In this document: piece after piece, positions 9,569-17,163 of the stretch
How positions within the stretch are numbered: position 1 is the stretch's first letter
Layout of the letters: every line of letters begins with the position of its first letter
DNA from: Sediminispirochaeta smaragdinae DSM 11293
GTDB taxonomy: Bacteria > Spirochaetota > Spirochaetia > DSM-16054 > Sediminispirochaetaceae
Direction: 5' to 3'
Length of the DNA: 64,000 nt
Assembly: GCF_000143985.1 (NCBI RefSeq)
Contig: NC_014364.1
Span: forward strand, 1,240,001-1,304,000
Position numbers and translations under genes: made by a program
Notes under the pieces: generated by a model
Databases searched by the model: none
What the model saw: the letters and a program-made list of their open reading frames with translations, nothing else
What the model was told of the DNA's origin: nothing

Positions 9569-9691
9569 TGGGCGCATTTCTGCCTGCGGCAGAAACCGGG
9601 CTTTGCGGGGCTCCGCTGCTCGCTCCGGCCTCCTCGGGGCCCTTGGCCCCTGCGGGGTCTGCCTTCGGCACCCCTCCAATCCCTTGCGCGA
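9569..9691. repeat. G+C-rich multi-palindrome intergenic repeat element (REP-like)
   Basis: This stretch is far richer in G+C than its surroundings and is a chain of short perfect hairpins: TTTCTGCC/GGCAGAAA (9577-9595, 3-base loop), GGGGCC/GGCCCC (9636-9650, 3-base loop), and GGGGT/ACCCC (9654-9674) enclosing GCC/GGC around TTC. No credible reading frame crosses it. Such modular palindromic blocks are typical of dispersed intergenic repeats; only one copy lies in this window. It may also stop transcription from the hybrid kinase gene. The rest of the gap (9692-9878) shows nothing I can name. Confidence 0.55.
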
Positions 9692-9878
9692 AAGTCGAAG
9701 GCTACCGACAAGGGCTGTGTGAGGAGATACAATCCAAAAGCGGTTACCGTTTCACGTGTGATCATAGTCAAAGCTATCCACAATAAACCTATAACGTCAA
9801 TAAGCCATACCTATATGATATGCTGCCTTCAAAAGCTATATTAATGATACCAGAAGAAGCGGTAGGGGCCAGTAAAAA

Positions 9879-10454
9879 ATGAAACCGAGATCGAGAGAAT
9901 CCAATGTTCTGGACCGATGGGACAGCTATGTATATGAGTCACACTCAAAAGAAACCATCATAAACTGGGCCCTTCGGATGAAACTATTCCGTTTTTTTAG
10001 AGCATACGGGGGCCATGCAAACGATGGCGATTCCGTTGACGTGGCAATCCGGTACGCAGATAGTGAAGATTTAATCAGCATTTTTGAGAGGATCGGGATC
10101 AGATACAATCGATTTACAACGAAACCTGAGCAAGCTGTTCCGGGAACATCTTACACCGGAGATGAATTTTCAAGATTCCCGCGCTTGATTCCCGGAACGC
10201 GATGGATTGAGCAGCCGTGCCATACAGTACTATTTGGGGAGGAGGTCTTCATATGGTGTGACTTGGGCGGAATTAAAATATCAATTGGAACCGGTCGGTA
10301 TAATGTTGTTGAGGACGATATTCTTGTTGCAGAAAGATTGGAGAAAAGACTTATGCCGTTGAAGCTGTCGTATATCGATCCGCCGTGCAGAACACGGCAT
10401 TACATTTGCCCTCAGTACTATCCCGACTTATATGATAGAATGAACGGAAACTGA
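9879..10454 (+). CDS. Hypothetical protein
   Basis: A 191-residue soluble protein I do not recognise. It has no signal peptide or membrane helix, is rich in aromatic residues and arginine, and contains a motif-like stretch WIEQPCHTVLFGEEVFIW around residues 108-125. Charged and hydrophobic positions look like a real folded protein. The start ATG 9879 is preceded by a purine-rich AGGGGCC at a plausible distance. It lies 15 bases upstream of a small P-loop kinase and probably shares its message. Base composition is more A+T-rich than the flanking sensor kinase, and the pair follows a palindromic repeat, so it may be an acquired module. Confidence 0.65.
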   Translation: MKPRSRESNVLDRWDSYVYESHSKETIINWALRMKLFRFFRAYGGHANDGDSVDVAIRYADSEDLISIFERIGIRYNRFTTKPEQAVPGTSYTGDEFSRFPRLIPGTRWIEQPCHTVLFGEEVFIWCDLGGIKISIGTGRYNVVEDDILVAERLEKRLMPLKLSYIDPPCRTRHYICPQYYPDLYDRMNGN

Positions 10455-10469
10455 TAGCTGAAAGAAAAA

Positions 10470-10970
10470 ATGAAACCAAGGTTGTACATCTTTTCAGGGT
10501 TGCCTGCGACAGGGAAATCAACCCTTGCGAAACTACTGGCACAAAAGATTTCCGGTGCGTATCTAAGAATAGATACCATCGAACAGGGGCTGCGTGATCT
10601 CTGCTCGTGTGATGTCCAGGGGGAAGGGTATCGTTTGGCCTATAGCATTGCTGCCGATAATCTGAAATCAGGCATTCATGTCATTGCCGATTCTTGTAAT
10701 CCCTGGGTGTTAACCAGAAACGAATGGGAACACGTTGCGATGGAGAACGGTGCCGATTTTATTAATATTGAAGTTGTATGCAGTGATGCAGTGGAACATC
10801 AAAAAAGGGCGCAGCATCGAACCAACGAAATTGCCGGTTTGACCTTACCAGGATGGGAAGATATTCAGAAGCGAGTGTACCACCCATGGCATAAAGAGGT
10901 CATACGAGTTGACACCGCCGGTAAGAGGATACAGGACTCTTTTGATTTCTTAATGCGTATGATCAACTAA
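10470..10970 (+). CDS. Small P-loop ATPase/kinase (AAA_33 type)
   Basis: A 166-residue single-domain P-loop protein. The Walker A motif FSGLPATGKSTLA is at residues 7-19, DTIEQGLRD and HVIADSCNPW (a Walker-B-like strand followed by a substrate loop) follow, and KRAQHRTNEIAG resembles the LID region of small kinases. The AAA_33 group includes predicted nucleotide, sugar, antibiotic and polynucleotide kinases, so the substrate is open. It follows the hypothetical gene by 15 bases; ribosome-site signal is only GAAAGAAAA. A weak hairpin plus T run lies 11 bases after the stop. Confidence 0.75.
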   Translation: MKPRLYIFSGLPATGKSTLAKLLAQKISGAYLRIDTIEQGLRDLCSCDVQGEGYRLAYSIAADNLKSGIHVIADSCNPWVLTRNEWEHVAMENGADFINIEVVCSDAVEHQKRAQHRTNEIAGLTLPGWEDIQKRVYHPWHKEVIRVDTAGKRIQDSFDFLMRMIN

Positions 10971-10981
10971 AGGTACAGATC

Positions 10982-11004
10982 AAAAACGGCTGTCGTTTTT
11001 CGTT
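10982..11004 (+). terminator. Weak intrinsic terminator
   Basis: AAAAACG (10982-10988) and CGTTTTT (10994-11000) form a 7-bp stem around GCTGT, with further T residues downstream. It lies just after the small kinase gene. The stem is A+T-rich, so efficiency may be low. Confidence 0.4.
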
Positions 11005-11096
11005 TGATTGCATTGATGATAAAAACAAGTATTTTACCAGCAAAATGGCATACGTATCACCAGGATTCCGAACACTACAAAAATATCAACGAGTGA

Positions 11097-11126
11097 TTGA
11101 CAAATAGACAATAGAGTGTTTATATA
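11097..11126 (+). promoter_or_regulatory. Predicted promoter of the alcohol dehydrogenase gene
   Basis: Perfect TTGACA at 11097-11102, an 18-base spacer and TATATA at 11121-11126, followed by a leader of about 70 bases before ATG 11205. Confidence 0.55.
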
Positions 11127-11139
11127 TCGATATAAAATT

Positions 11140-11154
11140 ACTTATTAAATAAGT
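11140..11154. promoter_or_regulatory. Perfect inverted repeat, possible operator
   Basis: ACTTATT and AATAAGT (one central A) form a perfect 15-bp inverted repeat 13 bases after the predicted -10 of the alcohol dehydrogenase promoter. The position fits a repressor site. No regulator gene is adjacent. Confidence 0.4.
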
Positions 11155-11204
11155 ACTTCATGCAGGTAGACAGATTACATGTGGTATTTTAGGAGGCGCT
11201 TTAT

Positions 11205-12263
11205 ATGAAAGGTTTCGCAATGCGAAAAATAGGTAAAACCGGGTGGGTTGAAAAGGACACGCCTGAATGTGGACCGCTTGATGCAATCGTAAAACCACTG
11301 GCTGTTTCTCCATGTACTTCCGATGTGCATACCGTATGGGAAGGCGCCATCGGAGAAAGAACGGATATGATTCTGGGACATGAAGCCGTGGGAGAAGTAG
11401 TCGAAGTCGGTTCTCTGGTCAAAGATTTTACATCGGGTGACAAAGTGATTATACCCGCAATTACACCTGACTGGTCTTCCCCGGAATCTCAGGCCGGATT
11501 TTCCATGCATTCGGGAGGAATGCTGGCAGGCTGGAAGTTTTCTAATTTTAAAGATGGTGTTTTTGCAGATTACTTTCATGTAAACGACGCTGATGGAAAC
11601 CTTGCCCTTTTGCCTGATGAACTTGATGTTGCAGAAGCTGTCATGTTAAGTGATATGGTACCAACTGGTTTTCATGGTGTTGAATTAGCTGAAATCAAAT
11701 TTGGAGATGACGTATGTGTCGTCGGAATAGGGCCTGTTGGGTTAATGGCAGTTGCAGGAGCCGCCTTATCAGGTGCAGCCAATATATATGCAGTAGGTTC
11801 ACGTCCAGTTTGTTCGCAGGTTGCTAGAGAATATGGCGCAACGGATATTATTAATTATCGCGATGGTGATCTTGTTGAACAAATCATGGACAAAACCAAT
11901 GGGAAAGGTGTCGATAAGGCAATTGTAGCAGGCGGTACCGCAACGGAAACCTTTAATCAAGTATTAAAAATACTAAAGCCAGGCGGAAGAATTGGCAATG
12001 TTAATTATCTTGGCAGCGGAGAAAACGTTTTGATTAATAGACTTGACTGGGGTTGCGGGATGGGACACAAAGTTATTGCCGGAGGCTTGATGCCGGGCGG
12101 CAGGCTTAGGATGGAGAAACTTGCGGCGCTTGCCACAACAGGCAGAATTGATTTAGGCAAACTTATAACCCACAAATTCAATGGTATGGAGCATCTTGAA
12201 GAGGCATTGTTTCTGATGAAGGACAAACCTAAGGAATTAATAAAACCAGTAGTCATTGTTTAA
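11205..12263 (+). CDS. NADP-dependent secondary alcohol dehydrogenase, zinc type
   Basis: A 352-residue medium-chain dehydrogenase that closely follows the Clostridium beijerinckii/Thermoanaerobacter brockii secondary alcohol dehydrogenase pattern along its whole length. The catalytic zinc ligands Cys37, His59 and Asp150 are all present, the Rossmann motif GIGPVGL is at 174-180, and Gly198-Ser199-Arg200 with Tyr218 match the NADP-specificity residues of those enzymes. As in that family there is no four-cysteine structural zinc lobe. It should interconvert ketones or aldehydes and secondary alcohols. A strong AGGAGG site precedes ATG 11205. The gene stands alone with its own promoter, looks more A+T-rich than the core genes around it, and could have come from a Firmicute. 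Confidence 0.93.
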   Translation: MKGFAMRKIGKTGWVEKDTPECGPLDAIVKPLAVSPCTSDVHTVWEGAIGERTDMILGHEAVGEVVEVGSLVKDFTSGDKVIIPAITPDWSSPESQAGFSMHSGGMLAGWKFSNFKDGVFADYFHVNDADGNLALLPDELDVAEAVMLSDMVPTGFHGVELAEIKFGDDVCVVGIGPVGLMAVAGAALSGAANIYAVGSRPVCSQVAREYGATDIINYRDGDLVEQIMDKTNGKGVDKAIVAGGTATETFNQVLKILKPGGRIGNVNYLGSGENVLINRLDWGCGMGHKVIAGGLMPGGRLRMEKLAALATTGRIDLGKLITHKFNGMEHLEEALFLMKDKPKELIKPVVIV

Positions 12264-12281
12264 TAGAGGGAATTTATAGAT

Positions 12282-12331
12282 GCTCTTCCTCTGATTCTTT
12301 TGTTATAGCACAAGGAAATCAGAGGAAGAGC
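12282..12331. terminator. Long perfect hairpin after the alcohol dehydrogenase gene
   Basis: GCTCTTCCTCTGATT (12282-12296) is matched exactly by its reverse complement at 12317-12331, a 15-bp perfect stem with a 20-base loop, starting 18 bases after the stop codon. There is no T run on the plus strand, so it may protect the 3' end or act with Rho rather than be a simple intrinsic terminator. Confidence 0.5.
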
Positions 12332-12566
12332 GCAATAATTGAGAACGGTGAGGCTGAATGATCTTATACTCACGTCGCAACAATCTACTTCCGTTTTTCA
12401 CAATACGAATTATCATGTCCATACTGTTTCATACGCACCATCCTGTTATATTGCGTCGAGACATATAGCTCCGCTTATCTGACTTTACATAACCTGGCAA
12501 TGTGTCTATTGTATCGTTTGACAGTTTCGCAGGGAAAAAGAATAGATAAAAAAGGAAATAAAATAG
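12332..12566. other. Intergenic region without recognisable gene
   Basis: No protein-like frame was found. A TTGACA hexamer at 12518-12523 could be the -35 of the next gene, but no convincing -10 follows at the right spacing. An AAGGAA ribosome site at 12552 serves ATG 12567. Confidence 0.4.
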
Positions 12567-13763
12567 ATGATAAAAAACATACGGATTGTGGCAGCCTGTA
12601 TAGTCCTGCTTTTGCTGGTATGCGGAGCAGTATGTGCAGAACATGGTATTTCTGTCGGAGACTCGGGATCGCCCCTGCAGGAAACCCTTTCGGGGAAGCG
12701 TTTTTTCCGGATGTTCCACGATTTGGATGTAGAGAGCCTCTTCTTTGAGACGGATTCCGAGTCAGGCTTGCTGCAGTTTGAAATTCGAATAGAAGATTCC
12801 GGTGGTGCCGGTTTCTTTCCTGTGGATAAGGGTAGTGTTAGTATATCGGGTTCCCGGGTGACGCTTTCCGGCGAGGAGGGGACAACGATACTGATATTTT
12901 CCGATGAGCCGACCCTTGGAGCAACGTACCATCTTTCTCCCGAAAACTGCACCAACGAAGCTGATATCTATCATTCCACACCGCCTGAAGAGGGCGCGCA
13001 TGTCTTGATCGGCGGTTATGAATGCGTTGTGGCCTCCGCTCCCTATGTTGGAATAGAAGAACAGATCTTACATACTGCTCCGGATCGTTCATCTCCGGTG
13101 TATCACTATAATCAGATATATTATTCCGATCAGAACATGAGTACCGAAAACCTGTATGTATATCCCGGCTGCTGCCGCATACATCCCGGCGAGTACATTG
13201 GTGTGGAAGCTTATACCGTAAAAGAGGATACCATAGACGGTGTGACGGCGCACTGGTTTTTTGTACCTCGTTACGGTGTTGCCTCAAACACTCAAACAAG
13301 CCACGCTGCCTGGGTTTTTGGTGCTGCACTGGAAAAACGAACGGACAGTAGCAGGAGTGAATTCGACTATGCCTCGTTCGGCTATGTCGACCCAAAGCTG
13401 TTTTTCCCTGAGATTGTTTCCTGCGGAGCCCGGCGAATAAGCGCTGCCGAGAATAGTGCCATAGAGAAGCATAGTCACCCTGCAGTTCCCATGGATGTGG
13501 TGTATGCTTCGGATATCGATTGGAAGCAGAAGGGCATCTGTTCCTTGAAAATCGGCAAGGCAATGTGTACGACGGCAAATCTCCGTCTCCGTGCGGCTCC
13601 TGCTATCGAGAGTGATATCATCAGGACAATACCAAAAGATAGGGAGGTACGTATCTTGCAACTTGATAGCGAGGATACCATCGACGGCATTGCTGCAAGA
13701 TGGGTACAGGTTTCGCTGCCCGACGCACTGAGCGGCTGGTGCTTCGGCGGCTATTTGGAGTAG
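12567..13763 (+). CDS. Secreted protein with two bacterial SH3-like domains
   Basis: A 398-residue exported protein. A signal peptide (hydrophobic core IVAACIVLLLLVCGAV, cleavage probably after VCA near residue 24) is followed by an unknown beta-rich region and two SH3_3-like segments. The C-terminal one (about 330-398) has NLRLRAAP, then EDTIDGIAARWVQVS and GWCFGGYLE; the middle one (about 165-260) has the matching EDTIDGVTAHWFFV and AWVFGAALE with a longer insertion. Bacterial SH3 domains often bind cell-wall or envelope glycans. The start has an AAGGAA site. It is followed 14 bases later by another exported protein, suggesting a two-gene envelope operon. The exact function is unknown. Confidence 0.75.
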   Translation: MIKNIRIVAACIVLLLLVCGAVCAEHGISVGDSGSPLQETLSGKRFFRMFHDLDVESLFFETDSESGLLQFEIRIEDSGGAGFFPVDKGSVSISGSRVTLSGEEGTTILIFSDEPTLGATYHLSPENCTNEADIYHSTPPEEGAHVLIGGYECVVASAPYVGIEEQILHTAPDRSSPVYHYNQIYYSDQNMSTENLYVYPGCCRIHPGEYIGVEAYTVKEDTIDGVTAHWFFVPRYGVASNTQTSHAAWVFGAALEKRTDSSRSEFDYASFGYVDPKLFFPEIVSCGARRISAAENSAIEKHSHPAVPMDVVYASDIDWKQKGICSLKIGKAMCTTANLRLRAAPAIESDIIRTIPKDREVRILQLDSEDTIDGIAARWVQVSLPDALSGWCFGGYLE

Positions 13764-13777
13764 GAGTAACGAAAGCA

Positions 13778-14956
13778 ATGAAACGTTCCTGTCGGGTCCT
13801 TCTTTTCATGTACCTTGCTTTTTTATCTTCTGTCGTGCTGTATGCACAGCAGGGCGAATATATCGATATAAGCGAATATTATTACGACGAAAGCAATGAG
13901 ACGGACTGTACTGTCTTTGTAACTGCACTCTTCGATGCCGATGGTTATATAAGCTCCTTCAACCGTCATACGGTATGGGAAAAGACCGGAAGGATAGAAC
14001 ACCTTACCATTACGGGGAAGCGGGAGGGGGAAAACTATATTGTAAGCCGCAGCCTAAACGGGCTTGTCGGTGATCACGGTGAAACGCGAACCTTTATTCC
14101 CGGTACCGGCTGCTGGCATACCATAAATGATGATGGAACTCCCGGTGCCGATGTCTATTATTCCGATGATCCCCCTAATCTAACCTATGACCCCGATAGG
14201 CCTCACGACTATATTGTTTCGTACGATCAAAATACGATCACTGTCTCTAATATCCACGCCGAACCGGGACGCACCGTTTTTACCCTGGATGACGGCAGAA
14301 TCCGAACGTTTTATTTCAGTAGGTACCCGGATTCGGTCAATACGTATACCTATAAAAACAAATTCTGCATTATCTCCGATAACGATTCTTCATACTCCAG
14401 TGGTGCGATCATAACGACAAACCACAAGTTTCGTTCCTGGAAGGTGAATGCCGCCTTGGTGGATTTTCTACTCTGGTCGGAGGATGACTTGGCTTTTCCC
14501 CTCATTCTCGGTCTTCCCTTCGAGTATCCCATCTATACGGCAAGCTCACATCTCATCGAGGATGATGGGAGCACGGTCTATGATTCCGATAATCTGCACC
14601 ATGCAGGCAATCTTCCCTGGGCAAGCGCATACGGCAAGGGGATCGGCGATATCATCACGATCAATCTCGGAAAAGAAAGGAAAACGGCGCTTCATTTTAT
14701 CAACGGATATACCTTTGCGGAACGTCCCGATCTGTATGCAAAGAACAGCCGCTTACGATCGGCACGGGTAACGAACCGTGCGAACGGCAGGTCCCTTGTT
14801 CTCGATGTGGCGGATGTCGGCGATGAACAGCTCTTTGACCTTTCTTCGCTTTTTGATGACAGCGGGAACATGAACTGTTTAGACTTTGAAGTGATTTCGG
14901 TCTATCCGGGAAGTAAATATGATGATTTGTGCATCCAGATGATGAGCATGGAATGA
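13778..14956 (+). CDS. Secreted protein with NADase-type glycan-binding domain
   Basis: A 392-residue exported protein. The N-terminal signal peptide (RVLLFMYLAFLSSVVLYA, cleavage near residue 23) follows ATG 13778, which has a GGAG site at 13762-13765; a frame opening at 13700 has no such support and would overlap the upstream gene. The C-terminal 110 residues show the pattern HFINGY, NSRLRSARV, FDLSSLF, FEVISVYPGSKYDDLCI, which matches the NADase-type glycan-binding (galactose-binding-like) domain common in spirochaete exported proteins. The middle region is unassigned. It may dock to surface or wall glycans together with the upstream SH3 protein. Confidence 0.7.
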   Translation: MKRSCRVLLFMYLAFLSSVVLYAQQGEYIDISEYYYDESNETDCTVFVTALFDADGYISSFNRHTVWEKTGRIEHLTITGKREGENYIVSRSLNGLVGDHGETRTFIPGTGCWHTINDDGTPGADVYYSDDPPNLTYDPDRPHDYIVSYDQNTITVSNIHAEPGRTVFTLDDGRIRTFYFSRYPDSVNTYTYKNKFCIISDNDSSYSSGAIITTNHKFRSWKVNAALVDFLLWSEDDLAFPLILGLPFEYPIYTASSHLIEDDGSTVYDSDNLHHAGNLPWASAYGKGIGDIITINLGKERKTALHFINGYTFAERPDLYAKNSRLRSARVTNRANGRSLVLDVADVGDEQLFDLSSLFDDSGNMNCLDFEVISVYPGSKYDDLCIQMMSME

Positions 14957-15001
14957 AAGAAGAGTTGACCTGCACCTTTACCCTCATCATAATCAACCTA
15001 T

Positions 15002-15574
15002 ATGAGCTTTATACCTGAACCAATCTTTTCCTGGGTTGTGCTTCCTCTTCTCATTTTTTTTGCGCGAATTGCGGATGTTACCATTGGTACCATGCGCATC
15101 GTTTTTGTCGCCCGGGGACAGAAGCTTATTGCCCCGCTGCTCGGTTTCTTTGAGGTGCTGATATGGCTTATCGCCCTTACGAAGATTATGCAGAACCTGG
15201 GGAATCCCGTTACCTACTTTGCCTACGGAGCGGGGTTTGCTATGGGGAATTTTATCGGGATCACCCTTGAGGCGCGCCTTGCCTTTGGCATGTGTATTAT
15301 TCGGACCATAACACGCCAGGATGCCCATGACGTGGTGGAAAAGTTACGTGACGAAGGCTATGGGGTTACGGTCATCGATGCCAATGGGAATTTCGGTAAG
15401 GTATCCGTCTTTTACAGTGTGGTCAAACGTTCCCATATCGACCACTTCGTCGGTATTATCAAAAGTTACAATCCGAAAGCTTTTTATACCATTGAGGATG
15501 TCCGCGTTGTCAACGAGGGATTCTATCCGAAGCGAAGCAGCCTCCGGCGGAGGCCGCTTCGAAAAGGGAAATAG
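15002..15574 (+). CDS. UPF0316 family membrane protein (DUF5698/DUF2179)
   Basis: A 190-residue protein with three hydrophobic segments in the first 90 residues (starting LPLLIFFARIADVTIGTMRI) and a soluble C-terminal domain of about 75 residues (DAHDVVEKLRDEGYGVTVID). This is the UPF0316 arrangement; the C-terminal DUF2179-like domain is thought to bind a small ligand. The molecular role is not established. The tail is very basic (RSSLRRRPLRKGK). ATG 15002 lacks a good ribosome site, so the start is less certain than the frame. The GNAT gene starts ten bases after the stop. Confidence 0.82.
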   Translation: MSFIPEPIFSWVVLPLLIFFARIADVTIGTMRIVFVARGQKLIAPLLGFFEVLIWLIALTKIMQNLGNPVTYFAYGAGFAMGNFIGITLEARLAFGMCIIRTITRQDAHDVVEKLRDEGYGVTVIDANGNFGKVSVFYSVVKRSHIDHFVGIIKSYNPKAFYTIEDVRVVNEGFYPKRSSLRRRPLRKGK

Positions 15575-15584
15575 GGGAGGTCCC

Positions 15585-16046
15585 GTGAATAAAGGTGTCG
15601 AATATGAGGTGAGACAGGCGGGAATCGATGATCTCGCTTCCATTTTTCATCTCGGAGAAAAGGTTTTTACATCGCATGGTTACTCAAATCTGTACCGGAC
15701 CTGGGATGAATATGAGGTGACTACATTTTTTAACCAGGAATCAGAGAATGTCCTTGTTGCCGAAGACGATGGCAAGGTCGTTGGATTTGCAATGGGGACC
15801 ACGATCGAGAAGGCTCGATCGGCCTGGAGCTACGGTCACCTCGTTTGGCTGGGCGTGGAACCGGACTATGCCCGATCGGGACTGGGAAGCATGCTTTTCG
15901 ATCGGTTTAAGCGATTAATGAAAAAACAGGGTGTGAGAATGCTTATGGTCGATACACAGGCGGATAATGAACCTGCCATCTCTTTTTTCAGAAAAAAGGG
16001 GTTTGAAAATCCGACGCGTCATGTTTACCTCACCATGCAACTTTGA
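15585..16046 (+). CDS. GNAT family N-acetyltransferase
   Basis: A 153-residue acetyltransferase. The acetyl-CoA binding segment VEPDYARSGLGSMLFDRF (about residues 83-100) is the GNAT motif A with the R/Q-x-x-G-x-G/A pattern, and AISFFRKKGFE near the end is motif B. GTG 15585 is chosen because GGGGAGG lies five bases upstream; the same frame is open further back across the end of the preceding gene, but that part is a shadow. It resembles RimI-like protein or small-amine acetyltransferases. It is tightly packed between the UPF0316 gene and an M20 deacylase/peptidase gene (10-base gaps), so acetylation and deacylation of a common compound is conceivable but unproven. Confidence 0.85.
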   Translation: MNKGVEYEVRQAGIDDLASIFHLGEKVFTSHGYSNLYRTWDEYEVTTFFNQESENVLVAEDDGKVVGFAMGTTIEKARSAWSYGHLVWLGVEPDYARSGLGSMLFDRFKRLMKKQGVRMLMVDTQADNEPAISFFRKKGFENPTRHVYLTMQL

Positions 16047-16056
16047 GGAGGATGCA

Positions 16057-17163
16057 TTGAACGGTAATCTTGTGAATCGGGACAGGCTTTACACTCTTCT
16101 CCGTGATATGGTAGATATCTACTCGCCTTCGGGGAAAGAGGAACACCTCGCCAGATTCCTTGTCGACTATTGTGTGAAGCAGGGAATACCTGTAACCCTT
16201 CGGCAGGTGGACGAATCCCGCTTTAATCTCGAAATTTCGGCGGATGGGGCCACTCCCGAGTTGCTTTTCCTCGGGCATATCGATACCGTTCCCGCTTTCG
16301 ATATAGAAGAGTATTCATTTTTCGAGGAAAACGGACTTTGTAGGGGCTTGGGAACGGCGGACATGAAGGGAGGCTGCGCAGCCTTGATTGAGGCCTTTGT
16401 TACAGCCTTCGAAGGCGGCTTCCTTCCTTCGAATCTCCTGCTTTCTCTTGTCGTCGGGGAGGAGGAGAGTGGCGACGGAACGGAAGCCCTCCTCGATGCA
16501 TATCAATTCCGAGGGGCCCTCGTTGCGGAACCTACAGGACTTGTCCCCTGTACAAGTCATTACGGTTACCTGGAGACGATCATAACCATCTTCGGGTATC
16601 GCCGTCATGCGGCCATGTCGGACCGTGAGTCCCACGCGATCAGAACCATGCTCAGTCTGCTTCTGAGCCTCGAAGCGTTCATCGAGGCCTCGCAGAACGA
16701 CACGGTTTTGAATATCCGGGATCTTCATAGTTCGGAATCGGGTTTCGCCTCTCCCGACCGCTGTTCCTCTACCATTGATCTCCATATTGCTCCGGGCACC
16801 GATGCCGCACGTTATGCCCGGGAACTTGATCGCTTTCTTCGCGATCAGCTTTCCTCCATCTCGACAAGCGGCTACCAGCTGAGCATGCCCTTCATTGCCG
16901 ACGGCTATGTTATGGCCGAGAACGATCCATTATCCCTTCTTTTGAAAGATGTGTTTGATTCTCTATCGTTGCCCTGGATGCCGGGTTCCTTTCGTAGCCA
17001 TTCTGACGCTAATCTGCTTAGAGATGCGGGATGCCTTCCGATTATCCTTGGGCCGGGTACTCTTTCCGAGGCACACACCATGAACGAGTTTGTTGAATTC
17101 GATCAGGTATACAGGGCTGCCGACCTGTATACCCGTGTACTACACGCATTGAAACGAGCTTAG
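16057..17163 (+). CDS. M20 family metallopeptidase/deacylase
   Basis: A 368-residue zinc hydrolase of the M20 (ArgE/DapE/CPG2) family. The metal and catalytic residues are in order: His74 and Asp76 in LGHIDTVPA, Asp102 in GLGTADMKGG, and the Glu pair in VVGEEESGDG (about 134-141); a C-terminal HTMNEFVEF supplies the last ligand His. The dimerisation domain lies in between. The start is TTG 16057, seven bases after GAGGAGG; upstream in-frame ATGs lie inside the GNAT gene. Closest in style to acetyl-lysine/acetyl-ornithine type deacetylases, but the substrate cannot be fixed. It ends in a four-base convergent overlap with the beta-mannosidase gene. Confidence 0.85.
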   Translation: MNGNLVNRDRLYTLLRDMVDIYSPSGKEEHLARFLVDYCVKQGIPVTLRQVDESRFNLEISADGATPELLFLGHIDTVPAFDIEEYSFFEENGLCRGLGTADMKGGCAALIEAFVTAFEGGFLPSNLLLSLVVGEEESGDGTEALLDAYQFRGALVAEPTGLVPCTSHYGYLETIITIFGYRRHAAMSDRESHAIRTMLSLLLSLEAFIEASQNDTVLNIRDLHSSESGFASPDRCSSTIDLHIAPGTDAARYARELDRFLRDQLSSISTSGYQLSMPFIADGYVMAENDPLSLLLKDVFDSLSLPWMPGSFRSHSDANLLRDAGCLPIILGPGTLSEAHTMNEFVEFDQVYRAADLYTRVLHALKRA

